8,258 bases of DNA, taken from assembly GCA_002476905.1 (NCBI GenBank), contig DLND01000088.1, positions 1 through 8,258 of the forward strand, read 5' to 3'. A program made the position numbers and the translations under genes. Positions 1 through 6,856 of this stretch are shown one piece after another (within the stretch, counting starts at the first letter, position 1; every line of letters begins with the position of its first letter). Under the pieces are notes generated by a model that saw only the letters and a program-made list of their open reading frames with translations, did no database searches and had not been told where the DNA came from. The stretch comes from Flavobacteriales bacterium UBA7519 (GTDB taxonomy: Bacteria; Bacteroidota; Bacteroidia; Flavobacteriales; Weeksellaceae).

Positions 1-507
1 CTCACCCGCCGCTTGTAGCTCAAGAAAACGTCTTCTGGTACGCTCATCCTGGCTTGCTGTCATAAAAAATTTATAATCCGCATCTGGAAGCACAACAGTT
101 CCGATATCACGCCCATCCATAATAATTCCTCCTTTACTAGCAATGTTACGCTGCGTTTTCAATAGAAAATTCCGAACATCTGCTTCCTTTGCCACCTGAC
201 TTACATAATCAGAAACCTGTGGAAACCTGATTTCTTTATCAATATTTTTTCCATTAAGAAACAATTGTAGTTCTCCGTCAATATACTGAAACTCGAGTTT
301 CATATCAATAAGTGACGAAATTAGTTTCGAAATATCAATAGTTTTATCCGGGTTTAAGCAGTTTTGTAGGGCATAAAACGTTATACCTCTGTAAAGTGCG
401 CCTGTATCCATATGAATGAGACCAAGCTTTTTTGCAATAATTTTAGAAATAGAACTTTTTCCTGTGGAAGAAAATCCGTCTATGGCGATTACCGGTTTTT
501 TTGTCAT
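1..507 (-). CDS. cmk: Cytidylate kinase, 3' part missing (runs off window)
   Basis: Cytoplasmic (d)CMP kinase, which transfers phosphate from ATP to CMP or dCMP in pyrimidine nucleotide synthesis. This reading frame runs from an ATG at 507 to the left edge and gives 169 residues without a stop; the family is usually about 220-230 residues, so roughly the last quarter is missing. The N-terminus carries the P-loop GFSSTGKSS (residues 11-19). MDTGALYRG follows at about 33-41, then the NMP-binding insert, and MDGRDIGTVV at about 129-138, which matches the family's DGRDIGT signature. The visible end (DERTRRRFLEL) enters the lid region. It lies 62 nt downstream of porQ on the same strand, so co-transcription is likely, but a -7-like element just before the ATG may add a second promoter. 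Identity is secure from these motifs. Confidence 0.95.
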   Translation of the reverse strand, partial: MTKKPVIAIDGFSSTGKSSISKIIAKKLGLIHMDTGALYRGITFYALQNCLNPDKTIDISKLISSLIDMKLEFQYIDGELQLFLNGKNIDKEIRFPQVSDYVSQVAKEADVRNFLLKTQRNIASKGGIIMDGRDIGTVVLPDADYKFFMTASQDERTRRRFLELQAAGE

Positions 508-511
508 AGTG

Positions 512-519
512 CAAATGTA
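512..519 (-). promoter_or_regulatory. Candidate -7 promoter element of cmk
   Basis: On the minus strand the sequence reads TACATTTG, an exact match to the Bacteroidota -7 consensus TAnnTTTG, ending four bases before the cmk ATG. No TTG is present 17-23 bases upstream, where only a T-rich run occurs. The -33 half is therefore missing and the call is tentative. If used, the transcript would be leaderless or nearly so. Confidence 0.4.
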
Positions 520-569
520 ATAAGTATGACAAAAAAATAAAAATTAAATATAGCTTAAAATATGAACGC

Positions 570-1568
570 TTATCTTCTGTTTCCTCCTAGTTGAATAAGA
601 TCTACTGTTAGTCCAAGCATATTGACATTAGAAGAATTATGGTATCGCATGTGCGAATAATCAAATCGGAAGGAAGAAATTTTTAAACTGAATCCAGCAG
701 ATAAACCAGTGAAATTCCTTTGATCCAAAACCGCAAGCTCTCCTCCTCTTTTGACATTATAGCCAAATCTGATGTTAAAAGCCTGACCAGGAAATAATTC
801 TGCTCCAAGTGACAAATGATCTAAAGCTTTTCTCCCGAATTTTACTGGCTGACCGTTGATATCTGTTTCTGAAGAAATATTGAATTGCTGAAGATCATGT
901 GCAGTGATAGTAATAGCTGCAGGAAACTGATCCAGAATTTTAGTATAACCAAGATCTACACGGAAAGGCAGTTTTTCCCTAACACCATTATATGGTTTTA
1001 TCTGATAACCAAAGTTCCTAAAAACCAATGCTAGCGTTTCGTTTGTTTTATCAAAATAATAAGTAACACCAGCAGTTGCAGTGATGGCAGAAGAAGTGTA
1101 GGTATCAATTTTTGACGTGACATAATTAACGTTGGCACCAATAGTCCAATCATCTTCAAACTGATAAGCATACCCAACACCTGCAGAAGCATCCATCGCT
1201 GAAAAATCACCGGTTATGATTGAATTTTCATCCGTTCTTGGCATGCTTCCATAGTCCATATATTTAGCATTAAAAGATATAAGATGACCGTTTGCCAAAT
1301 CTCTTACATAGCTAATGCTTCCTATTTTGGTCCCTGCCAGAAAACTGGAGTAGTTCACGGATAACATTTTATCCATTTCCAGGTTCATAAGTGCAGGATT
1401 TGCATTTGTGAAATTGACATCAGAATCACGCACAGAAACAGCATCTCCCAATACAGCCTGCCTGGGTGACATCGGAATATTAAGAAATTGGTAAACCGTG
1501 GTTCCTGTCTGAGAAAAAACCACATGAAAAAAGGAAAGAAAAAAAAGCTTGTAAAACTTATTCAACAT
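570..1568 (-). CDS. porQ: Type IX secretion system protein PorQ
   Basis: Outer-membrane beta-barrel protein of the PorV/PorQ group. In Porphyromonas gingivalis PorQ belongs to the cell-surface attachment complex with PorU, PorV and PorZ, which processes and anchors T9SS cargo. I start it at the ATG at 1568 (332 residues). The frame can be opened six codons earlier at a TTG (1586), but that TTG lies inside the predicted -7 promoter element and would not be transcribed. Residues 1-19 form a signal peptide (basic start, hydrophobic FFLSFFHVVFS), with cleavage likely before Q20. Further on are MSPRQAVLGDA and NFTNANPALMN; the Asn-Pro-Ala stretch is typical of PorV/PorQ proteins. The rest is alternating polar/hydrophobic beta strands ending in a short basic tail. 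It is followed by cmk on the same strand. The family assignment is by recognition, not a search. Confidence 0.85.
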   Translation of the reverse strand: MLNKFYKLFFLSFFHVVFSQTGTTVYQFLNIPMSPRQAVLGDAVSVRDSDVNFTNANPALMNLEMDKMLSVNYSSFLAGTKIGSISYVRDLANGHLISFNAKYMDYGSMPRTDENSIITGDFSAMDASAGVGYAYQFEDDWTIGANVNYVTSKIDTYTSSAITATAGVTYYFDKTNETLALVFRNFGYQIKPYNGVREKLPFRVDLGYTKILDQFPAAITITAHDLQQFNISSETDINGQPVKFGRKALDHLSLGAELFPGQAFNIRFGYNVKRGGELAVLDQRNFTGLSAGFSLKISSFRFDYSHMRYHNSSNVNMLGLTVDLIQLGGNRR

Positions 1569-1583
1569 TATGTCTTGAATCTG

Positions 1584-1612
1584 CAAAAATAATCTATTTT
1601 GTAGCTTATCAA
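1584..1612 (-). promoter_or_regulatory. Bacteroidota promoter of porQ (-33 TTG, -7 TATTTTTG)
   Basis: On the minus strand TTG (1610-1612) and TATTTTTG (1584-1591) are separated by 18 bases, fitting TTG-N17-23-TAnnTTTG. Transcription would begin a few bases further on, around 1578-1580, leaving an untranslated leader of about ten bases before the ATG at 1568. This placement rules out the alternative TTG start at 1586. Confidence 0.7.
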
Positions 1613-1661
1613 AATTTTTATAACACTATCTTTTTAATGAACGTAATTCTTTTGCTTTCAT

Positions 1662-1669
1662 TATATTTG
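1662..1669 (+). promoter_or_regulatory. -7 promoter element of pyrH
   Basis: TATATTTG followed by CAC is an exact match to TAnnTTTG. It lies 36 bases upstream of the pyrH ATG, giving a leader of about 30 bases. No TTG occurs at the right -33 distance; the nearest is too close, at 1652-1654. This promoter is divergent from the porQ promoter about 50 bp away, so the two may influence each other. Confidence 0.55.
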
Positions 1670-1678
1670 CACAGTTAA

Positions 1679-2413
<735 letters not shown>

Positions 2414-2418
2414 ATTAT

Positions 2419-2452
2419 AATTGATAAGTGTTAAATGATTTAAACATCAATT
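2419..2452 (+). other. AT-rich imperfect hairpin between pyrH and frr
   Basis: Just after the pyrH stop, AATTGA (2419-2424) pairs with TCAATT (2447-2452). After a four-base bulge (TAAG), TGTT pairs with AACA, closing an AT-rich loop. No T-tract follows, so it does not look like an intrinsic terminator. It could be an RNA-processing or attenuation structure, or chance in AT-rich sequence. Confidence 0.25.
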
Positions 2453-2519
2453 CATTTATCGTTTATAAATTATATTTTGGAAATAAAATATGTGTCAATT
2501 ATCAAATTTTAAATATACA

Positions 2520-3074
2520 ATGGAAGAATTAGAACTCATTGTAGCATCGGTAAAGCAAGAGATGGATGCTGCAATCAAGCATTTGGATCACGCTTTTCAG
2601 AAAATCAGAGCAGGAAGGGCATCAACGTCAATGGTTCAGGACGTCATGGTAGAATATTATGGTGCAATGACACCAATTAATCAGGTAGCCAATGTGTCTG
2701 TGCCAGATGCTATGACTATTTCTATCCAACCGTGGGACAGATCCGCAATTGGACCCATTGAAAAAGCGATTATCAATTCTAATTTGGGTTTTGCACCTTC
2801 AAATAATGGCGATGTGATTATTTTGAATGTTCCGCCTCTTACCGAAGAAAGAAGACGTGACCTCGCAAAACAAGCAAAAGCGGAAACGGAGCAAACAAAA
2901 GTGGTAATCCGAAATGCAAGGCAAGAAGGAAATAAAGAATTGAAAAAACTAGATGGAATTGCAGAGGATCTTATAAAAGGTGTGGAAAAAGACATACAGG
3001 AACTTACCGATGCTTATGTGAAAAAAGCTGACGAACATCTGAAAGTGAAAGAAGCAGAAATCCTGAAAGTTTAA
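2520..3074 (+). CDS. frr: Ribosome recycling factor
   Basis: RRF binds the post-termination 70S ribosome and, with EF-G, splits the subunits so that they can be reused. I start it at the ATG at 2520 (MEELELIVAS), giving 184 residues, very close to the 185 of the E. coli protein. An in-frame ATG at 2490 would add ten residues (MCQLSNFKYT) unlike any RRF N-terminus I know. The three-helix stem is made of residues 1-28 and about 105-184, and the beta domain lies between. The signature KIRAGRAS is at 28-35, VEYYGAMTP at 44-52, NVPPLTEERRRDL at 103-115, and VVIRNARQEGNKELKK at 128-143 with the conserved arginine near 131-134. It is probably co-transcribed from the pyrH promoter; I saw no clean promoter of its own. 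Confidence 0.96.
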   Translation: MEELELIVASVKQEMDAAIKHLDHAFQKIRAGRASTSMVQDVMVEYYGAMTPINQVANVSVPDAMTISIQPWDRSAIGPIEKAIINSNLGFAPSNNGDVIILNVPPLTEERRRDLAKQAKAETEQTKVVIRNARQEGNKELKKLDGIAEDLIKGVEKDIQELTDAYVKKADEHLKVKEAEILKV

Positions 3075-3089
3075 TACCAACTGGTATTA
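3072..3089 (+). other. Small perfect inverted repeat overlapping the frr stop codon
   Basis: TAATACC (3072-3078) and GGTATTA (3083-3089) are perfect seven-base arms around AACT, and the first three bases are the frr stop codon. The repeat lies about 16 bases before the bidirectional terminator. It may help protect the frr mRNA end, but it is short and has no T-run. Confidence 0.35.
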
Positions 3090-3105
3090 TTTCGCTTATA
3101 AATAT

Positions 3106-3138
3106 AAAAACCTCATTTGCAATAAATGAGGTTTTTTT
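3106..3138. terminator. Bidirectional intrinsic terminator between frr and ppc
   Basis: Thirteen-base perfect arms (A5 then CCTCATTT at 3106-3118, AAATGAGG then T5 at 3124-3136) enclose the loop GCAAT. The right side continues to a seven-T run. On the minus strand the A-run becomes a T-run, so the same hairpin also ends ppc transcripts, whose stop codon is only about 20 bases away. It serves the convergent pair. Confidence 0.92.
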
Positions 3139-3157
3139 GATATCTATTTAAGGAAAT

Positions 3158-5704
3158 CTATGCAGAATTTCTACTTGCGTTGATATTGCCAAACAATGAA
3201 CGCATAACAAGCTTTTCATAAGCCTCACGATCACCTTCTCCTTTTTGGATTTTAATCAAAGCATATTGCTGGATGCTCAACAACGGAAGCACAATCTTTT
3301 CTCTAATTCTGATAGATTTTCTGTTGATAGGTTCTTCCTGCATCAGGATATTATAGCCGGTTAGTTCCAACATCATTTCTTTAGACAAAGAGAATTCAGC
3401 AAACAGGATATTCCAGAACTCACCAAATTTTTCATTATTTCTCATATAATAAGTCAATGGGAAATAAGTCTTATTCATACTCATCATCGAGTTCAGAACA
3501 AGCGTTTTGAAGAAGTCCGAACCTTTATATAGTTCTTTGATTTCGTCAAATCTTCCTGCATCTTTCAAAGCCTTCAAAGCTGAACCAAACCCAAAGAAGC
3601 CAGGAACATTTTGTCTCAACTGTGCCCAAGATCCAACAAAAGGGATTGCTCTTAGATCTTCAAACTTCAGTTCAGAACCTGCTCCTCTTTTACTTGGTCG
3701 GCTTCCGATATTTGTTCGTCCATAATATTCCAAAGTACTCATCTCTTGCAAATAAGGAACAAACATTGGATGCGCTTTTAAATCAGAATATTTACCATAA
3801 CTGATGTCTGCTAATTCTGAAATTAACTTTCTTTCCTCATCATTCAAATCTTTTTTCACACTTTTAAAAACATCATTCTCAATCCCAGCCGTCAACAACT
3901 GCTCAAAGTTGAACTTCGCCTGATCTTTATTTCCGAACACACTTGTAATAGTTTGCCCTTGTATCGTTAACTCAATTTGGTTGTTGGCAATTGTTTTCCC
4001 TTGCGAAGCGTAGAAATCGTGAGTTTTTCCACCACCTCTTGCGGGTGGTCCACCTCTACCATCAAAGAAAACGACTTTCACTCCGTTTTCCTCAGAGATT
4101 TTAGTTAGCTTCTCTTTCGAAGTATAGATTTGCCAATTCGCTTTCAAGTAACCACCATCTTTGGTTCCGTCTGAGAAACCAAGCATAATGATTTGTTTGT
4201 TATTTCTTTTTTGCAGATGTTTCTTATAAACAGGATGGCTGTACAAAGTTCTCATCACTTCTTCAGATTTGTCAAGACCTTCCATCGTTTCAAACAACGG
4301 AACAATATCGATATTGATTTCATCATCTGCATAACCACAAAGTTTCATCATAGCATAGACATTCATCACATCTTTCACCTCATCTGAATTGGAAATAATG
4401 TAACGATGCATCCCACGTTCACCATTGCTCTCTTGGATTTTTTTGATGTTATAAATACTTTTCAGAGTTTCGCAAGTCATTTCATCTTCAAAATCTTGCG
4501 GATTCAGAACCTGATTAGAATCAATCAAAAGCTGAACTTTTTCATCATCCGTTCTAGAATCTACATTTTGATCAATTACTTTTTTGAAAATATCATCGAT
4601 CACATTTTGATGAACTCTACTATCCTGACGGATATCCAAAGTAGCGAAGTGAGTTCCAAAAATCTTCACCCGATCTCTGAAATCATCCAACACATCTATG
4701 AAAAGCGAATTATGTTCTTCTTTAAGAATCTTTTCTGCTTCGTCTAATCTTTTTACAATTTCATCTGCTGAGATCCTAGCTTCTTTCTGAAAAATAGATA
4801 CATAAAGGTTTTTACTTAATTTATCTAAGACCTCAGAAACGCCACGGAAACTTAATCTTCTTCTCACAATTTTAAGATGTCCGTAATAATCTTTAAGAAT
4901 AGAAATCCTCAATTCTTCAGCAACTTTCATCGTGATATCTGCTGTTACAAAAGGATTTCCATCTCGGTCTCCACCTGGCCAAAAACCTAACTGAATAATA
5001 TCTGGACTCGGTGTGAAATTAGAAGTGCCATAAACTTGTTTGATTTTTCTATACAACTCACCAATACTTTGATAATAAACATATCTCAAGTAATAAATGA
5101 TGCTCATTGCTTCATCTAATGGCGTTGGTTTCTCTTTATTAACAAATGGGGTTTTTCCTAATTGTTGAAGCAAAGTATCAATCTGCGTCACAGAATCATT
5201 AATGATTGCATCACGTAAATCGTGGATGATTCTCTGAACAGCATTTGGATAAAACTGAGTCGGGTGTGCCGTGAAAACAATCTTGATTCCAAAGTCATCC
5301 ATTTTCTTTCGGATGGCAGTCAAGTGATGTTCTTGATTAGCTCTCTCATAAAGATTCATCACTGTACCAGAATCAGTTTCAGAGTGTAATTGCTGGAAAG
5401 CCGCATCTTCTATACTATCAAACAAAACCACTTGTCTTTCTATATATTGGATAATTTTGAATAGCAATTCCAGTTTGTGATCTTCTGTCTGTAACTCGGT
5501 ATGTTTCTGGAAAAACTCTTCCACAATTTCTTCCGGAGATTTCCCTTGTTGGTAGCCTTCTTTACTTTCCTCATAAAGAAAAGGAAGCAGCATCCCAATA
5601 TTGGTCATTTTATCATAAGGCAAACTCATGAAGAGTGAATTGTAGATTTGAAATTTATTTTCTACAATTTGCCTGAATTTTTCAATTTTTTGATCGTTTA
5701 GCAT
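3158..5704 (-). CDS. ppc: Phosphoenolpyruvate carboxylase
   Basis: Cytoplasmic enzyme that adds bicarbonate to phosphoenolpyruvate to make oxaloacetate, replenishing the TCA cycle. At 848 residues it is near full length (E. coli 883). Conserved blocks, in order: VFTAHPTQ (143-150) with catalytic His147; FWPGGDRDGNP (241-251); ATLDIRQDSRVH (354-365); MLGFSDGTKDGG (507-518); FDGRGGPPARGGGKTH (547-562); IGSRPSKR (666-673), leading into the mobile loop; LRAIPFVGSWAQLRQ (684-698); and the C-terminal RNSA (845-848), matching the family's ending QNTG. It differs from the proteobacterial type: Asp548 stands where E. coli has His579, and Glu770 stands in the FAK motif where the inhibitor-binding Lys773 is expected. 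It has its own promoter and converges with frr on a shared terminator. Identity is secure; altered regulation is inference. Confidence 0.97.
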   Translation of the reverse strand: MLNDQKIEKFRQIVENKFQIYNSLFMSLPYDKMTNIGMLLPFLYEESKEGYQQGKSPEEIVEEFFQKHTELQTEDHKLELLFKIIQYIERQVVLFDSIEDAAFQQLHSETDSGTVMNLYERANQEHHLTAIRKKMDDFGIKIVFTAHPTQFYPNAVQRIIHDLRDAIINDSVTQIDTLLQQLGKTPFVNKEKPTPLDEAMSIIYYLRYVYYQSIGELYRKIKQVYGTSNFTPSPDIIQLGFWPGGDRDGNPFVTADITMKVAEELRISILKDYYGHLKIVRRRLSFRGVSEVLDKLSKNLYVSIFQKEARISADEIVKRLDEAEKILKEEHNSLFIDVLDDFRDRVKIFGTHFATLDIRQDSRVHQNVIDDIFKKVIDQNVDSRTDDEKVQLLIDSNQVLNPQDFEDEMTCETLKSIYNIKKIQESNGERGMHRYIISNSDEVKDVMNVYAMMKLCGYADDEINIDIVPLFETMEGLDKSEEVMRTLYSHPVYKKHLQKRNNKQIIMLGFSDGTKDGGYLKANWQIYTSKEKLTKISEENGVKVVFFDGRGGPPARGGGKTHDFYASQGKTIANNQIELTIQGQTITSVFGNKDQAKFNFEQLLTAGIENDVFKSVKKDLNDEERKLISELADISYGKYSDLKAHPMFVPYLQEMSTLEYYGRTNIGSRPSKRGAGSELKFEDLRAIPFVGSWAQLRQNVPGFFGFGSALKALKDAGRFDEIKELYKGSDFFKTLVLNSMMSMNKTYFPLTYYMRNNEKFGEFWNILFAEFSLSKEMMLELTGYNILMQEEPINRKSIRIREKIVLPLLSIQQYALIKIQKGEGDREAYEKLVMRSLFGNINASRNSA

Positions 5705-5708
5705 ATAA

Positions 5709-5737
5709 CAAAAATAAGAGATAAATCATAAAATCAA
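5709..5737 (-). promoter_or_regulatory. Bacteroidota promoter of ppc (-33 TTG, -7 TATTTTTG)
   Basis: On the minus strand TTG (5735-5737), an 18-base spacer and TATTTTTG (5709-5716) match the consensus exactly, with the same -7 sequence and spacer length as the porQ promoter. The element ends only four bases before the ppc ATG, so transcription should start at or next to the start codon and the mRNA would be essentially leaderless. Confidence 0.7.
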
Positions 5738-5773
5738 TCCTTCAACATGTTATTTTTATTGTAAATTTTACAT

Positions 5774-6019
5774 TTATGCATTTTCTAAAACCTCGATAAT
5801 TTCTATCCCAAATTTCTCTACCTTACGCTTTCCGATTCCGTTTACATTTTCTAAATCGTCCAAAGTGCAAGGTTTATGTCTTGCAATAGACATCAGATGC
5901 GTATTATGAAAAATGATATAAGCTGGCAATTGGGCTTCTCTTGCCTTATCTGCACGCCAATCTTTTAGCTTATTGTAAATAATCTTTTCTTCTTCCGAAA
6001 GTTCAGATTCTGAATTCAC
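5774..6019 (-). CDS. Intact HRDC-domain segment, possibly still expressed alone
   Basis: This is the unbroken C-terminal part of the disrupted gene, 81 residues from a GTG at 6019. HRDC domains are small helical bundles at the C-terminus of RecQ helicases and RNase D, where they help bind DNA or RNA. LSEEEKIIYNKLKDWR (residues 7-22) opens the domain. It continues with KAREAQLPAYIIFHNTHLMSI, and the helix-hairpin-like LENVNGIGKRKVEKFG (about 56-71) is the usual HRDC ending. No ATG is available in this frame (open from 6058), and I see no promoter or recognisable initiation site, so separate translation is doubtful. It is better understood as the 3' part of the pseudogene, and is listed because the domain itself shows no damage. 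Confidence 0.4.
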   Translation of the reverse strand: MNSESELSEEEKIIYNKLKDWRADKAREAQLPAYIIFHNTHLMSIARHKPCTLDDLENVNGIGKRKVEKFGIEIIEVLENA

Positions 6020-6209
6020 TGTATTTTTACTAGAAATTCTTTTTGTTGTTATAATAAATCAAAACCGACCAATAAGTAATTTAATCAGCCACGAGTTTTG
6101 CATTCATATTAACAATCTCGAACCGGGATAAATAATCATTAACTATGGCTTCATCTGTAATTTGAAACCGATCATCAATTCTTATTTTCAAAACTTTTAC
6201 TTTCATCAT
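5774..6209 (-). pseudogene. Disrupted HRDC-domain protein gene (nonsense plus frameshift)
   Basis: Remains of a gene for a small nucleic-acid-binding protein with an N-terminal domain of about 55 residues and a C-terminal HRDC domain. The first frame starts at ATG 6209 (or 6206), reads MKVKVLKIRIDDRF and stops at a TAA (6081-6083). The same frame then continues with TYWSVLIYYNN, which resembles the conserved continuation I associate with intact Bacteroidota proteins of this type, before meeting TAG and TAA at 6027-6032. The HRDC part is one base out of frame; the two frames overlap between 6058 and 6033, where an A5 run (6040-6044) is the likely slip site. Removing one A and reading through the first stop gives a continuous protein of about 143 residues. 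Two independent lesions argue for real decay, not one sequencing error. It lies behind the ssb terminator. Confidence 0.75.
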
Positions 6210-6225
6210 AATCTATTTAAGATAC

Positions 6226-6260
6226 AAAAACCCCGACAAGTTTTCTGCTTACCGAGGTTT
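6226..6260 (-). terminator. Intrinsic terminator of ssb
   Basis: Reading the minus strand, AAACCTCGGTAAG (6260-6248) pairs with CTTGTCGGGGTTT (6240-6228) in a 13-pair stem with three G-T wobbles, around the loop CAGAAAA. A five-T run ends at 6226. It begins nine bases after the ssb stop codon and separates ssb from the broken HRDC gene. Confidence 0.85.
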
Positions 6261-6268
6261 ATTTGATA

Positions 6269-6604
6269 TTATTTATTTGATCCTAAAAGAACCAGTTCAT
6301 CTATTTTGATTTCTGTCACAAATCTTTTTGTGCCATCTTTGTCATCATACGATCTGTAAGTCAGTTTTCCTTCTATTGCTATTTCTTTTCCTTTTGGAAC
6401 ATACTTTTCCAAAATATCTACGACTTTTCCAAATGCAACGAGATTGTGCCATTGCGTCTCTTCTACTCTTTCTCCCGCAGCATTGATATAATAATCACTT
6501 GTTGCAAGGCTAACGGTGGCTTTTTTAGTTCCGTTTTCGAAATTGAAAACTTCTACTTCTTTTCCTGTGTGACCAATAAGCGTCACTTTGTTTCTTAAAG
6601 ACAT
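6269..6604 (-). CDS. ssb: Single-stranded DNA-binding protein, short form without acidic tail
   Basis: Binds and protects single-stranded DNA during replication, repair or recombination. The 111 residues form one OB fold: RNKVTLIGHTGKEVEV (4-19), the strand KATVSLATSDYY (28-39), the family hallmark ETQWHNLVAFGK (49-60) with the DNA-stacking Trp52, and KGKEIAIEGKLTYRSYDDKDG (71-91). The protein stops at LLGSNK straight after the fold. The disordered linker and acidic tip (DDDIPF in E. coli) that recruit partner proteins are absent, and no frameshift beyond the stop hides them, because the terminator starts at once. Short tail-less SSBs occur in Bacteroidota, often beside a longer copy elsewhere, so this may be a paralogue and not the replicative SSB. 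It is divergent from the zinc-ribbon gene, with a dyad between them. I saw no consensus promoter. Confidence 0.93.
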   Translation of the reverse strand: MSLRNKVTLIGHTGKEVEVFNFENGTKKATVSLATSDYYINAAGERVEETQWHNLVAFGKVVDILEKYVPKGKEIAIEGKLTYRSYDDKDGTKRFVTEIKIDELVLLGSNK

Positions 6605-6717
6605 AATATTAAATTTTTGAATTAAACTTTTAAAACCAAGTCGTGTTTTGTCTTTCGCTCGATTTTCTGTTGCAAATTTTCATCAAAAAAAAGCAGGATT
6701 CGGTTAAAAAGTATTTA

Positions 6718-6747
6718 TATCCGTTTGTAATCGTTTGTAAACGGATA
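6718..6747. repeat. Inverted repeat with internal direct repeat, possible operator
   Basis: Perfect nine-base arms TATCCGTTT (6718-6726) and AAACGGATA (6739-6747) enclose 12 bases. Within it CGTTTGTAA occurs twice, ten bases apart (6722-6730 and 6732-6740), and the second copy also makes the tight dyad CGTTT-GT-AAACG (6732-6743). A ten-base period places both copies on the same face of the helix, as expected for a protein-binding site. It lies in the 252-bp region between the divergent ssb and zinc-ribbon genes. An RNA hairpin is the alternative. The binding protein is unknown. Confidence 0.55.
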
Positions 6748-6774
6748 AAAAAATTTTTGAAAACTGCTAAAAAA

Positions 6775-6788
6775 TTATAAATTTATAA
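6775..6788. repeat. 14-bp perfect AT-only palindrome
   Basis: TTATAAATTTATAA reads the same on both strands. It lies 27 bases after the larger dyad and about 70 bases before the zinc-ribbon gene. All-AT palindromes arise easily by chance in sequence this AT-rich, so a regulatory role is only possible. Confidence 0.3.
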
Positions 6789-6856
6789 ATCTCTAAATGT
6801 CACCAGCTTTACAACTTTGATGTGAGTATAAGACTAATAAAAACAAAAAAAACACA

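Noticed and set aside
2490..2519. Earlier ATG for frr adding ten residues
   Set aside because: The extra residues do not resemble RRF N-termini, while the ATG at 2520 gives the family's usual start and length.
2681..2995. 104-residue open frame on the minus strand inside frr
   Set aside because: Shadow of the conserved frr coding sequence. Ser/Phe-rich translation without family features.
4406..4747. 113-residue open frame on the plus strand inside ppc
   Set aside because: Antisense to a strongly conserved stretch of PEPC. The translation is low-complexity Phe/Ile-rich with no recognisable motif, promoter or initiation signal.
6027..6083. Programmed frameshifting or stop readthrough in the HRDC gene
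   Set aside because: It would need readthrough of one TAA plus a one-base shift. No convincing recoding structure is visible, and decay explains both lesions more simply.
6605..6856. Possible small RNA in the ssb/zinc-ribbon intergenic region
   Set aside because: No promoter consensus and no terminator hairpin with a T-run frames a transcript. The dyad fits a protein-binding site better.
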